Notes: generated from the letters alone by a model not told the origin. 64,000 nucleotides of DNA from Cytophagales bacterium (GCA_013298125.1 JAAFJP010000018.1:1-64000); one strand, 5' to 3'; numbered from the stretch's first letter, positions 19,449-27,679 are shown. Made by a program: numbers and translations.

Positions 19449-20369
19449 TTAATAAGCAACAGTAATTCCAAAAAGCGGAACACTCATTGAAGAACCACTT
19501 TTTGACCATTTATTATTGTAGAATGATGTTATTCTTCCTTCACCTTTATCAGTCATCATGTAAAAAGGGCTTATATTTTCTCTTTTTACAATTTTGTTAG
19601 GATTGCTTTTGCTGAAAACTGTTTTTCCCATTTGATAATCCGATAAAGCAACATAATTATTTTGATTGTCAATATAACCAATGGTTTGAATACCAATCCA
19701 AATTGATGTTTCTTTGAATGGAACGTATAAAGAATCAATGTTTACCTCAACAAACTTATCAGTAGGGTCAATATCAATGGTCACATTTTTGTTTAAAATA
19801 TCAATTGTTGGGTTATCATTTTCTCCATTTTTAAAAATTCTACATCTCAACCTATACTTCTTGGCAATATCAGATTTATGAGGAGATAACCTATAATGAA
19901 GTGTAGAAATTGTACCATTCAATTGTTCTTCATTATCAATTTTAGTAACCAAAATATTTTTGGAATTTTGATTAAAAGCATAAGTGACAATCATCAATTT
20001 CTTATGAAATGGACCTAATCGTTTGGTTTTTAGCTTATTCTTTTTCACAACAACTTCATTCAAAACTACTCTTTTCTCTTTAAGGTAAATAGTATCAAGT
20101 TTTGCAAATTGGCTAAATGTCATTCTTTGATTTTCATAACCCAAGGCAGAAATCAATATACTATCAACAGCGTTTTTCTGAATATCAAGGCAGTATTTTC
20201 CCTTCTCATCAGTAATCAAACCATTGGATTTATTGATAATGATAATTGAACTGTATGCAATGCCTTCTTTGGTCTTTTTATCAGAAATTACACCGCATTG
20301 TTGAGCGAAAAGATGAGTAGTTATTAGTAAAATAGAGAGGATAATGGTTAATTGAGAACAGACTTTCAT
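19449..20369 (-). CDS. Secreted protein with N-terminal carboxypeptidase-regulatory-like domain
   Basis: This 306-residue protein has a signal peptide (residues 1-22, ending LFAQ) and a CarboxypepD_reg-like beta-sandwich (about 23-100: ISDKKTKEGIAYSS, LITDEKGKYCL, ILISALGYENQ). The sequence LNEVVVKK then links to an uncharacterised C-terminal region (about 110-306). Such proteins resemble TonB-dependent receptor N-domains without the barrel and are common, poorly characterised envelope proteins in Bacteroidota. It lies 9 bases downstream of the metallopeptidase gene and is probably co-transcribed with it. Confidence 0.85.
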   Translation of the reverse strand: MKVCSQLTIILSILLITTHLFAQQCGVISDKKTKEGIAYSSIIIINKSNGLITDEKGKYCLDIQKNAVDSILISALGYENQRMTFSQFAKLDTIYLKEKRVVLNEVVVKKNKLKTKRLGPFHKKLMIVTYAFNQNSKNILVTKIDNEEQLNGTISTLHYRLSPHKSDIAKKYRLRCRIFKNGENDNPTIDILNKNVTIDIDPTDKFVEVNIDSLYVPFKETSIWIGIQTIGYIDNQNNYVALSDYQMGKTVFSKSNPNKIVKRENISPFYMMTDKGEGRITSFYNNKWSKSGSSMSVPLFGITVAY

Positions 20370-20378
20370 TTTGTAGTA

Positions 20379-21263
20379 TTATTTTAACGTTTCTAAATCA
20401 AGATTCAAACGTTTGAAGTCACCTTCTATTTTGTTCTCTTTCAAAAAAGCTAATAATTCTTTCAATCGTTTTCGATTATCATATCTAAAATTCCAATATT
20501 GTTTCTTCTGACATTCTGAGCAAAGCCGATTTGGACATAAGTCTGTTTCTGACAAATTATTGCTTCCATTCATCGTACAGCGGGCATTTATACAATGATG
20601 AAAAGAAAGCATATGTCCAATTTCGTGGGTTGATACATTCATCAAACGCCTTAAACATAACGTAAAATTGGTAGAATCTAAGGTTTTATTTTGAAATCTG
20701 TACATCGAACTTACCCCTACCCTATTTGTGTAAGAAGCCAATCCAAAGACATAATTCCATTCGGGTTTTGGATATAAATCTTTTTCAGAAATAGCCATCA
20801 GAGCCATTGCGTCCTTTGGATTTTTGCCTTTCAGCAATGAGTCTAAAACGTAAGGAGCTAATAATTGCTCGCTTCCATCACTCCTTTTTCGTCTGGCTGA
20901 TTTAGGAATATTTTTATCTGAGAAGGGTTCGAGAAGAACTGTTTTTTGTTGAAAATATAACTCAACGTAGTCTCTGAGGAGTTTTAGGGCTTCTTTTTGA
21001 AGATTAGTAAACTGCCCGATGGGTTTTAGATAAATGGTTGATTTTCCAGCAATTGGTCTTACTGGATTTGCTTTGGTGTATTGCTCAAAAGTTTGTCCTT
21101 TTTCATTACGACCAAATAACCATTCTCCTTCTTGTGGTTCACTTAATTTGATGTCATTCGCCTCAATTGCTTCAAAATAATCACTTTCTTGTTCAATGAT
21201 TGAGTCGTTTGTTGTCTTTGATTGACAAGAAATGAGAAGAAGAATGAAAATTAGGTATTTCAT
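20379..21263 (-). CDS. Archaemetzincin-like zinc metallopeptidase lipoprotein (family M54)
   Basis: This 294-residue protein starts at the ATG at 21263; a TTG one codon upstream is unlikely. A lipoprotein signal (LLLISC, Cys13) targets it to the envelope. The catalytic block matches the archaemetzincin pattern: H213-E214-x2-H217, H223-C224, C229, M231, then C243, C248 and C251, giving a catalytic zinc plus a structural zinc-binding Cys cluster. Family members are putative aminopeptidases of unknown biological role. The start codon overlaps the stop of the preceding gene (TGATG), indicating translational coupling. Confidence 0.88.
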   Translation of the reverse strand: MKYLIFILLLISCQSKTTNDSIIEQESDYFEAIEANDIKLSEPQEGEWLFGRNEKGQTFEQYTKANPVRPIAGKSTIYLKPIGQFTNLQKEALKLLRDYVELYFQQKTVLLEPFSDKNIPKSARRKRSDGSEQLLAPYVLDSLLKGKNPKDAMALMAISEKDLYPKPEWNYVFGLASYTNRVGVSSMYRFQNKTLDSTNFTLCLRRLMNVSTHEIGHMLSFHHCINARCTMNGSNNLSETDLCPNRLCSECQKKQYWNFRYDNRKRLKELLAFLKENKIEGDFKRLNLDLETLK

Positions 21264-21553
21264 CAATTCAAAACCATCTTCGGAAAACGATACATTTGCG
21301 AATCATAAACCATCAATTGGTCGATTTCCATCTCGAAATATTTGTACAAAGGCGAGCGTTTGAGGTGTTTATGAATACCGTCTTTGTCCTTAGCATTCAT
21401 CGTAATCCACCCACGACCAATCTCGGCTGAGATGGCGTATGAGTCAATTACTCCCTTCAAAATCAGTTCGTTAATGATAGTCCTGTGTTTGGGAACAAGC
21501 TCCATAAACTCTTCATCAATACTAAAAAACACACTTACCTGATACTTGTACAT
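21263..21553 (-). CDS. Small muconolactone isomerase/YciI-like alpha-beta barrel protein
   Basis: I choose the ATG at 21553, giving 96 residues (MYKYQVSVFF...). The frame extends upstream to 21634, but that part overlaps the terminator at 21601-21644 and does not look like protein. The pattern of strands and helices (YQVSVFFSID, RGWITMNAKDKDGI, YFEMEIDQLMVYD) resembles dimeric ferredoxin-like proteins such as YciI or muconolactone isomerase. The assignment is tentative. It is the first gene of the three-gene unit with the archaemetzincin. Confidence 0.7.
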   Translation of the reverse strand: MYKYQVSVFFSIDEEFMELVPKHRTIINELILKGVIDSYAISAEIGRGWITMNAKDKDGIHKHLKRSPLYKYFEMEIDQLMVYDSQMYRFPKMVLN

Positions 21554-21600
21554 ATTTCGATTTTTATTTCGTGGTAAATATACCAACAAACTATTAACAA

Positions 21601-21644
21601 AAAAACTACCCTGACAGTTCTTGTGAGATGTCAAGGTAGTTTTT
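21601..21644. terminator. Terminator downstream of the anti-sigma factor gene
   Basis: Bases 21601-21616 (AAAAACTACCCTGACA) pair with 21629-21644 with a single mismatch, and A and T tracts flank the stem. It lies 20 bases past the anti-sigma factor stop on the minus strand and may act both ways. Confidence 0.85.
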
Positions 21645-21663
21645 ATTGTCTAATCATTTTATC

Positions 21664-22506
21664 CTAAACCGCCCCAACTACATAAACAGTCCCTTTCGGA
21701 CCAGCCTCAGTAGTGCTTCCTCCTGTATTTTCCAATGAAATTGCAAAGGCTTCTACTTTCGCAAATTGCTTCATTTTCAAGATATTACCATTTTGGTCAA
21801 TCAAGCCCGCATCCACGGGTTTACCATCCACAAATGCCCACAATTGGTATTGTTTGCCCGTTGGTGCTTGGGGTAAATTGAGAGACGAAAGATAAACCGA
21901 CTGTTGCTTTTTGTCGAAATAAACCATTGCCGTCGAAGTAGGAGAATCTTTCTGTCCGATCAACTTAATTACCTTAAAATCAGGATTTTGTAGAATAGCT
22001 ACCTCCTCATTATAACTCGCTTTGAGGGCTTTTCCTTCTTTGGCAAGTATCTGATTTTGAGACTCTAAGGCTACTAATTTCTCTTCGGAATTCTTCCAAT
22101 TCTTGAAAAACCAAATATTCGCACCCACACTCAAAGCCAACAAAGCCCATGATGCCGCCATTCTGAAAATAGAACGTTGCGAAGATGAAGTACGTAGAGA
22201 AACTATCTCTTTATCAATGTTATTATCACTCATCAACTGCCGACCACCGACTGCCGATTGCTGACTGCCGATTGCTGACTGCCCACTAAAAAGTTCTCCC
22301 ATGATTTTATCTTTCAAAAATGCAGGTGGTTCTTTTTCGTATTGAATTGCGTAATTTTCGAGGGATGTTTTAATTGCCTCAATTTCTTTCTGAATATCAG
22401 GATATTCCAAAGCCATACGCTCCACCTCGGCTGACTCCCCAGCGGTGGTTGCTCCTAACACATAGTTCTCTATGATGCCAGATTCTATATATTCTTGAAT
22501 ATTCAT
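21664..22506 (-). CDS. Anti-sigma factor with RskA-type C-terminal domain
   Basis: This is a membrane protein of 280 residues (282 if the ATG at 22512 is used). The N-terminal zinc-finger-like anti-sigma region (IESGIIENYVLG...EVERMALEYP) binds the sigma factor in the cytoplasm. A transmembrane helix (about residues 113-132, AASWALLALSVGANIWFF) leads to the periplasmic RskA-like domain (ILQNPDFKVIKLIG, GKQYQLWAFVDGKPVDAGLI). The ATG at 22506 overlaps the sigma stop as ATGA, so coupled translation is likely. Residues ~75-95 (SGQSAIGSQQSAVGG) are encoded by an iterated-word repeat apparently inserted in frame. Confidence 0.92.
   Translation of the reverse strand: MNIQEYIESGIIENYVLGATTAGESAEVERMALEYPDIQKEIEAIKTSLENYAIQYEKEPPAFLKDKIMGELFSGQSAIGSQQSAVGGRQLMSDNNIDKEIVSLRTSSSQRSIFRMAASWALLALSVGANIWFFKNWKNSEEKLVALESQNQILAKEGKALKASYNEEVAILQNPDFKVIKLIGQKDSPTSTAMVYFDKKQQSVYLSSLNLPQAPTGKQYQLWAFVDGKPVDAGLIDQNGNILKMKQFAKVEAFAISLENTGGSTTEAGPKGTVYVVGAV
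22236..22287. repeat. Iterated 'gactgccgattgct' repeat inside the anti-sigma coding sequence
   Basis: The plus strand reads ctgccgattgctga twice in direct succession, then gactgcccac. These words match the style of the iterated intergenic repeats elsewhere in the window (for example near 38785 and 51940). It adds about 17 residues between the N-terminal domain and the transmembrane helix without breaking the frame. Confidence 0.7.
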
Positions 22507-23096
22507 ATCCATTTTTCTAAAATACTAAATAGTGATATTAATCCCGCTTGTAAGAAATATTGTCTTAGTTGTACCACAGCGGCTTTTACACGGGTTTTTA
22601 CCGTTCCCAACGGGATGTTAAATTCTTCGGCAACTTCTGCCTGTGTATAACCTTGAAAGTATAGCAAATCTATCATTTGTTGATGTTCAGGACGCAGATT
22701 TTCGACTACTTTTCTGATACCGATGGCATCCACGTCAAATTGGCTACTTCCTTGATTATCAATAAAATTGATACTTGAATCAAGGTCTTGATTCTTTTGA
22801 GAATTCTGAAACTCCTGCGAGCGAATACGGTCAATAGCCGTGTTGCGAGCCACATTCAGAATCCAAGTAAATAGTGTTCCTTTGGTGCGATTATAGCCTT
22901 CTATATTCTTCCAAATCTTCACAAAGGCATCTTGCATGACATCGGCAGCGATTTCTTCTGAACGCACTATTTTCAGAATAACCCCGTAAAGAGCCGATGA
23001 ATAATTGTCATACAGAATCGAAAAACCTCGTTGGTCTTTGCTTTGAAGCAAGGACACCAGGGCATCTTCAGCAATGATTGTTTTACGTTTAGACAT
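22503..23096 (-). CDS. ECF-type RNA polymerase sigma factor
   Basis: This 197-residue sigma-70 family protein has region 2 (FSILYDNYSSALYGVILKIVR; DVMQDAFVKIWKNIEGY; GTLFTWILNVARNTAIDRIRS) and region 4 (LRPEHQQMIDLLYFQGYTQAEVAEEFNIPLGTVKTRVKAA). It is paired with an overlapping RskA-type anti-sigma factor and followed by a fasciclin gene, a recurring arrangement in Bacteroidota. By analogy the anti-sigma factor releases it under envelope or oxidative stress; the signal is unknown. Confidence 0.95.
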   Translation of the reverse strand: MSKRKTIIAEDALVSLLQSKDQRGFSILYDNYSSALYGVILKIVRSEEIAADVMQDAFVKIWKNIEGYNRTKGTLFTWILNVARNTAIDRIRSQEFQNSQKNQDLDSSINFIDNQGSSQFDVDAIGIRKVVENLRPEHQQMIDLLYFQGYTQAEVAEEFNIPLGTVKTRVKAAVVQLRQYFLQAGLISLFSILEKWI

Positions 23097-23378
23097 ACGT
23101 GTTTTTTATCCAAGAATGTGAAATTCCGTCACACTCTGTTTCAATGGTTTAATAAAGATAATGGGAATTTTCTGGGAGAAAGTAAATTTTTAATAATTTT
23201 CAATGTGCAATGATCAATTGTCAATGTTCAAGTAAAAATTCATCCCTTTTTAAAGTATTTAGACATGAGAAGCTAAAAATGAGTTTTGAAAACAAAGGAC
23301 TCTCTCAACGAGAAAAGCCCTTTGTGTATTACCCATTATTAAACCACACCCTGTCTAAAAGGCGTGGGGGTGGTTTCA

Positions 23379-23468
23379 GGGATTAGGGATTGGGTAATTA
23401 GGGATTAGGTAATTTGCTATACTGCTAAAATCCTAATCCCCCAATCCCTAATCCCCTAATCCCTAATT
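23379..23468. repeat. Iterated inverted repeat 'ggattaggg' in the sigma-fasciclin spacer
   Basis: In the 386-base gap 23097-23482 the left arm (23379-23410) repeats ggattaggg and the right arm (23430-23468) repeats its complement, cctaatccc. Just before it lies a separate hairpin, AAACCAC...GTGGTTT (23341-23376). The gap contains no gene that I can support. Confidence 0.7.
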
Positions 23469-23482
23469 TCATCCCCATACCC

Positions 23483-24034
23483 CTACATTTTAGGCAATAC
23501 CACTGAGTCTAATACATGGATAACACCATTCGATTGATATACGTCATACGTGCTGATATTTGCCATTCCACCGTTTTCGTCTTTCAGAACGATATTGTGA
23601 GAGCCGTTCATCATTGCCATTAAAGTTCCTCCACTTACGGTTTTCAAAGTTGCCGTTCCTCCGCCCGCTTTGATAGCTTTTGAAATTGCTTCAAAATCCA
23701 TTCTACCAGCTACTACATGATACGTCAAAACTTTGGCTAAGGTCGCTTTGTTTTCTGGTTTCAATAAAGTTGCCACTGTTCCTTCTGGCAGATTCTCGAA
23801 GGCATCATTTACAGGAGCAAATACCGTAAAAGGTCCTTTTGTTTGAAGTGTTGCTACTAAATCTGCCGCTTTTACAGCCGCCACGAGCGTTGTGTGAACC
23901 TTTGAATTAACCGCATTTTCTACAATGTTTTTTGCTGGATACATGGTTTCTGAACCAACCGTTACTGTTTGAGCCTGAGCCGAAAGCGTCATTACGCCTA
24001 TAATCATTCCTAATACTAATGTTACTTTTTTCAT
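23483..24034 (-). CDS. Secreted fasciclin-domain protein
   Basis: This 183-residue protein has a signal peptide (1-21, ending SAQA) and one FAS1 domain (about 40-182). Signatures are the H1 motif TKGPFTVFAPVNDAFENLPEG, the region around YHVVAGRM, and the H2-like NGVIHVLDSVVLP at the end. FAS1 proteins act in adhesion or extracellular matrix. Its position next to the sigma/anti-sigma pair suggests it may be a regulon member, but it is separated from them by a 386-base gap. Confidence 0.93.
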   Translation of the reverse strand: MKKVTLVLGMIIGVMTLSAQAQTVTVGSETMYPAKNIVENAVNSKVHTTLVAAVKAADLVATLQTKGPFTVFAPVNDAFENLPEGTVATLLKPENKATLAKVLTYHVVAGRMDFEAISKAIKAGGGTATLKTVSGGTLMAMMNGSHNIVLKDENGGMANISTYDVYQSNGVIHVLDSVVLPKM

Positions 24035-24116
24035 CTTGTTTGTGATTTTTAATTTCTTAATAAACTTCTGAACAGATTTACGGGAATGATTTGTACTTGG
24101 ATTGGATGAGACGAAA

Positions 24117-24147
24117 AAAAACCGAAAGATTTGAGCTTTCGGTTTTT
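24117..24147. terminator. Terminator between the cytochrome and fasciclin genes
   Basis: AAAAACCGAAAG (24117-24128) pairs perfectly with CTTTCGGTTTTT (24136-24147) around a 7-base loop, with A and T tracts on both sides. Confidence 0.85.
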
Positions 24148-24244
24148 GTAAATACGTTATTCTATTGGGGTTATCATATCATTTTATCTGAGAATCCTAT
24201 CACCATGATAGGATTTACCCCTATTTTTGATAGGATAAAGCGTT

Positions 24245-25384
24245 TTACTTCAAAGACTTAATCCACTCCCTCACCAACGCCACACCCTCTTTATGCGTAG
24301 CTTTCCGCCCTACTTCGGGCATCATAATTCCTGGGTCAGTAGATTCCATTCTGTAAATTAGGATTGATTTATCGGGATTGCCTCGCACGATGTCATAATC
24401 ACGGTTGCCCGAACCACGACCAGCCGCTACGGGAGATTTATCAAATCCCAAAGCGGTTGGGTTACTTTCATGGATGCTCAAATTCAAACCCGAAGTCATG
24501 GCAGGTCCTTTGGGATTATGGCAATGGGCACAGTTAATATCTAACCATGCTCTTGAACGTTCTTCCAACGTTCCTGTTTCGGGTTTATTCCAAACTGCCA
24601 ATTTTGGGCAATCTTTCAAATTGGGCATATCTTTCAGCAAACCTATTTTCTGTAAGTGAACTAATTGATTTTCAGTGCCTTGTTCATACGCAAAATCTCC
24701 GTTCAATTGCCTTGCCGAAGGACCAATCGGGGTCATTACTTCCGAACGATTATGACAACCTTTGCACTGATTCAGGTTGGGCATTGAGTATTGTTGCGTA
24801 CGTTTTTTACCATCCAAATACACATAACTGACTTCCTTCGTTTCGCCCGCAACTTCCAAAACTGCATCAGTTTGTTCATCATTCCAAACGTATTCTAAGG
24901 CTTTCCAACCACTTTCTTCGTGAACTAACAAACGAGTTTCCATCAATCTCCTGCCTTTGGAAACGTCTCTAAAATCGTTGGGATAATAAAAGGTTTTGAT
25001 AATGGTTGTACCGACTGGAAAGTCCAAAACTTCTGTCGAATTATAAGTAACCGTTTTTCCTTCGGGGATTTTTACGAATCTCAGTTTCTCGGCATAATCA
25101 GAAAATAAAGGAGTATTTAAGGCATAGGGAACGACTCCATCCACAGGTTTTTGTTCTGCGATATTTCCCTTGAAAAAACCGTATTCTGAGAGGTTCATTT
25201 TGGGGGCAGTAGCTTGATTTTCAGACAGATGGAGTGAGTTGAAGGAGAAGATTAGGAGGGAGAGAAATAACAAGAACCTCACCCCCAAACCCCCTCTCCT
25301 ACTGAGAGGGGGAGCAGTCGGATGAATAACTCCCCTCTCAGTAGGAGAGGGGTCGGGGGTGAGGTTCTTATATTTACTTTTCAT
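24245..25384 (-). CDS. SO2930-like diheme c-type cytochrome
   Basis: The best-supported start is the ATG at 25384, 11 bases inside the end of the upstream gene (379 residues). Two haem c motifs are visible, CKGCH and CAHCH, with late methionines that could be axial ligands (IMMPEVGR). The sequence matches the diheme cytochrome family usually found beside a parallel beta-helix protein, as here. Residues ~5-35 are encoded by a REP-like palindrome (TPDPSPTERG...PLSRRGGLG), followed by a hydrophobic export signal. A GTG at 25282 inside the palindrome would give a normal signal peptide and may be the real start. It is probably a periplasmic electron carrier. Confidence 0.85.
   Translation of the reverse strand: MKSKYKNLTPDPSPTERGVIHPTAPPLSRRGGLGVRFLLFLSLLIFSFNSLHLSENQATAPKMNLSEYGFFKGNIAEQKPVDGVVPYALNTPLFSDYAEKLRFVKIPEGKTVTYNSTEVLDFPVGTTIIKTFYYPNDFRDVSKGRRLMETRLLVHEESGWKALEYVWNDEQTDAVLEVAGETKEVSYVYLDGKKRTQQYSMPNLNQCKGCHNRSEVMTPIGPSARQLNGDFAYEQGTENQLVHLQKIGLLKDMPNLKDCPKLAVWNKPETGTLEERSRAWLDINCAHCHNPKGPAMTSGLNLSIHESNPTALGFDKSPVAAGRGSGNRDYDIVRGNPDKSILIYRMESTDPGIMMPEVGRKATHKEGVALVREWIKSLK
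25272..25369. repeat. 98-bp REP-like palindrome at the 5' end of the cytochrome gene
   Basis: The outer arms AAGAACCTCACCCCC and GGGGGTGAGGTTCTT are perfect complements. Inner arms (ccctctcctactgagaggg and its partner) also pair. Translated, it gives the LTPDPSPTERG / PLSRRGGLGVR signature often seen in spurious Bacteroidota ORFs, which marks it as a dispersed family (from memory, not searched). Confidence 0.88.
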
Positions 25385-26582
25385 TTCTAACCAATTTAAT
25401 CGCTTCAAGCGTACAATCATGCTTTGAGACATCACGTGATATACCCTTAAAATCATGTTCAGCATCAATGTTTACAAAACTTTGATTTTTATTATTTTTT
25501 ACACAAATTTTCTTGTCTGCCAACGTATTTCCCTGTGCATCAAGCGTTTGTGGGTCGATGATTCCGTCGTAAAGGATATGCGGAACGTCTTTCCCAAATT
25601 TCAATTTGAATCTAAACATCAAGCCCATTCTACCCCTTCCAGTTGGGCGAGTATTCTGACGTTGGTAGTCATTATCGTGAATACTAATGGCAGTCGGATA
25701 AGGGTAATATTCCTTATCGTTATTAGGTTTTTCAGTCATAAAATAACTGATAATCCCTGTCCCGATACTCTTGTTGTTGATGATTTTATTTTCGAAAATT
25801 TCCACATTATTGGCGGCTAATAAGAGAATCCCCGTTCCATCTGGCACACTCGCCACAATATTTCCTTTGGGTGCAAAATTGGGGAAATTATTATCGTGAA
25901 TATGGTTATTGAAAACTTTACAAAACCCGCCTTTTTTCTGAACTAAATCGGGTAAATCAAAGACCAAAATGCCACCTGTATTCTCGTACGACTCACAATC
26001 ATGTACGCTCGCATACAAGGAATTTTCAATCTCGATACCCGCTACATTATGATAGGCTTTTGAGTTTTTTACCTCAATATTTTTAGATTGCCCTACATAA
26101 ATTCCCGCATCTGATGCTCCGATGGCAACGCAATTATCAATCATAACCTCTTGACATTGAACAGGATATAACCCATAACCGCCATTTTTCTCAGAAGGTT
26201 CTCCCGTCCATTCTACTTTTACATTTCTGAAAGTAATGCCCTTGACGTTCATCGTTTTTATCAAATCTCCCTTAGAATCTTGGAGTGTCATATTTTCGAT
26301 GGTAATGTTTTCACCATTTGAAACTCGCAAGCCTTCCGCCCCCTCGGTTTGCCCCTTGAAACTGAGAATAGTCTTGTCCATTCCTTTGCCTCTGATGATA
26401 ATATTTTTCTTATCCTCCATCGAAAGACTACTCGAAAAAGTGAAAGTACCTTCCTCCAAATCAACGATTGAGCCATTCTCAGCCATGATTAATTGAGTCT
26501 GGATTTTCTTTTGAATATTTTGTTGAGAAAAGCCTGTTTGTAGGCATATCATCAATACTGAGCAAACGAGTATCTTTTTCAT
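25374..26582 (-). CDS. Secreted right-handed parallel beta-helix protein
   Basis: This 402-residue protein has a signal peptide (1-19, ending GFSQ). Repeated beta-helix rungs span about residues 45-300 (ITIENMTLQDS, VMIDNCVAIGASDAGIYVGQS, IEVKNSKAYHNVAGIEIENS, NVEIFENKIINNKSIGTG). The fold is shared with pectate lyases and nitrous-oxide accessory proteins; no catalytic set could be assigned. It overlaps the diheme cytochrome gene by 11 bases, and the two are a recurrent pair, so a joint periplasmic redox role is plausible. Confidence 0.88.
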   Translation of the reverse strand: MKKILVCSVLMICLQTGFSQQNIQKKIQTQLIMAENGSIVDLEEGTFTFSSSLSMEDKKNIIIRGKGMDKTILSFKGQTEGAEGLRVSNGENITIENMTLQDSKGDLIKTMNVKGITFRNVKVEWTGEPSEKNGGYGLYPVQCQEVMIDNCVAIGASDAGIYVGQSKNIEVKNSKAYHNVAGIEIENSLYASVHDCESYENTGGILVFDLPDLVQKKGGFCKVFNNHIHDNNFPNFAPKGNIVASVPDGTGILLLAANNVEIFENKIINNKSIGTGIISYFMTEKPNNDKEYYPYPTAISIHDNDYQRQNTRPTGRGRMGLMFRFKLKFGKDVPHILYDGIIDPQTLDAQGNTLADKKICVKNNKNQSFVNIDAEHDFKGISRDVSKHDCTLEAIKLVRNEK

Positions 26583-26631
26583 AAGTTTGTTGTTTTTGTA
26601 ATGATAAATTTACTCAAATTCTCTCTAAAAC

Positions 26632-26671
26632 AAAAATCCCCACAAGTATCAAATATACCTGTGGGGATTTT
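26632..26671. terminator. Terminator-like hairpin AAAATCCCCACA/TGTGGGGATTTT
   Basis: A 12-bp perfect stem (26632-26644 with 26660-26671) is flanked by A and T tracts. It sits between the DUF1573 gene's 3' end and the beta-helix gene's 5' end, next to the dispersed palindromic element. Confidence 0.75.
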
Positions 26672-26675
26672 CTAT

Positions 26676-26835
26676 GAATCTGTTTAAACTTTCCATTTCG
26701 AATGGAAATCGAATTTATTTTTAATCCGATAGGTCGAAATTTACGAAGAATAGCATCGCTATTTTGAGTAAATTTTGGGCTATCAGATTGAAAATAAAAC
26801 TATTTACAACGAAAGGAATAAGTTTAAACAGATTC
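26676..26835 (+). repeat. 160-bp dispersed palindromic element, copy 2
   Basis: Perfect 16-bp terminal inverted repeats, GAATCTGTTTAAACTT and AAGTTTAAACAGATTC, bound a stretch whose interior is itself imperfectly palindromic (aataaatc-type arms and a central AATAGCATCGCTATT hairpin). The right half aligns with the reverse complement of 12941-13080. It has MITE-like geometry but no transposase and no obvious target duplication. Confidence 0.75.
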
Positions 26836-26859
26836 TATATTTCAGAAAACTATCTTAAA

Positions 26860-27366
26860 CTACTTTCCTGACTTTTTTTTTGGAGCTACCGCTTTCACAG
26901 GTGTTGGTGCAGGTGCAGGAGCTGCCGCCGCAGGAGTTGTAACTTTGGCTGCCGCTGGTGCTGCAACTGGTGCTGCCTCTACTGATTTCTCAGCCGCTTT
27001 TGGAATTACCTCTCCTTTAATTGTCAAAGCAATTTGTGGTGTTTCAGAATTACTGACAACCGTAATGTTTTTGTTGAAGTTACCTGGACGACCTTGTGAG
27101 TTGTAAACCGCTTTCACAAAACCTGTTTTACCTGGCATAACTGGCTCTTTTGTCCAATCTGGCGTAGTACAACCACATGAAGGCTGTGCATTTGAGATAA
27201 CCACTGGTGCTGTACCTGTGTTAGTGAACTCAAAAGTGTAAGTTGCCTGTACACCTTCTTCGACCTTTGCGAAGTCGTGAGATTCTGTTTTGAATTTGAT
27301 AACTCCTTGTGCGTTTGCAAATGAAGCTACAAACAAAAATGCGAATGCGAAAAATAACTTTTTCAT
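26860..27366 (-). CDS. Secreted DUF1573-domain protein with Ala/Pro-rich tail
   Basis: This 168-residue protein has a signal peptide (1-19, ending ANA) and a DUF1573 Ig-like/ASH-type domain (about 22-120: FKTESHDFAKVEEG, YTFEFTNTGTAPVVISNAQPSCGCTTPDW). It ends in a low-complexity Ala/Pro/Val tail and a Lys-rich end (PKKKSGK). DUF1573 proteins are abundant envelope proteins of unknown role in Bacteroidota. It is apparently monocistronic. Confidence 0.9.
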   Translation of the reverse strand: MKKLFFAFAFLFVASFANAQGVIKFKTESHDFAKVEEGVQATYTFEFTNTGTAPVVISNAQPSCGCTTPDWTKEPVMPGKTGFVKAVYNSQGRPGNFNKNITVVSNSETPQIALTIKGEVIPKAAEKSVEAAPVAAPAAAKVTTPAAAAPAPAPTPVKAVAPKKKSGK

Positions 27367-27647
27367 AATGAAATTTTGATTTGTTGTTTATTGTTTATGA
27401 TACCTTTTTTTGAAAAATGACTTGAAATTATATCAACCTAAAATAAGTTTTGACAAAATTTTAAGGATATTTTCTGTAAAAAAACAGAATAGAATATTTC
27501 TTAAAACTCATTGCTCACAGCTTATTACTCACGGCTGTTACAGTTTCACGAAACAAAAGTATATGCTTTGAAAAGGTTTGCAAAATCTTTGCCAATGTTT
27601 AACAAATCATTAACAATGCGGGTTAATACTTCGTTCACCCTAAACTA

Positions 27648-27679
27648 TTTGTTGTACTAATTAATTTTTTGTATTTTTG
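27648..27679 (+). promoter_or_regulatory. Promoter upstream of the E1 fusion gene
   Basis: TTTG (27648-27651) is followed after 20 bases by TATTTTTG (27672-27679), exact -33 and -7 Bacteroidota elements. It is 306 bases upstream of the E1 start, and the intervening leader contains the REP-like palindrome at 27802. The rest of the 618-base gap 27367-27984 holds no supported gene. Confidence 0.65.

Noticed and set aside
21554-21634. Upstream extension of the YciI-like gene
   Set aside because: It would be translated through the terminator hairpin at 21601-21644, and the codons look non-coding.
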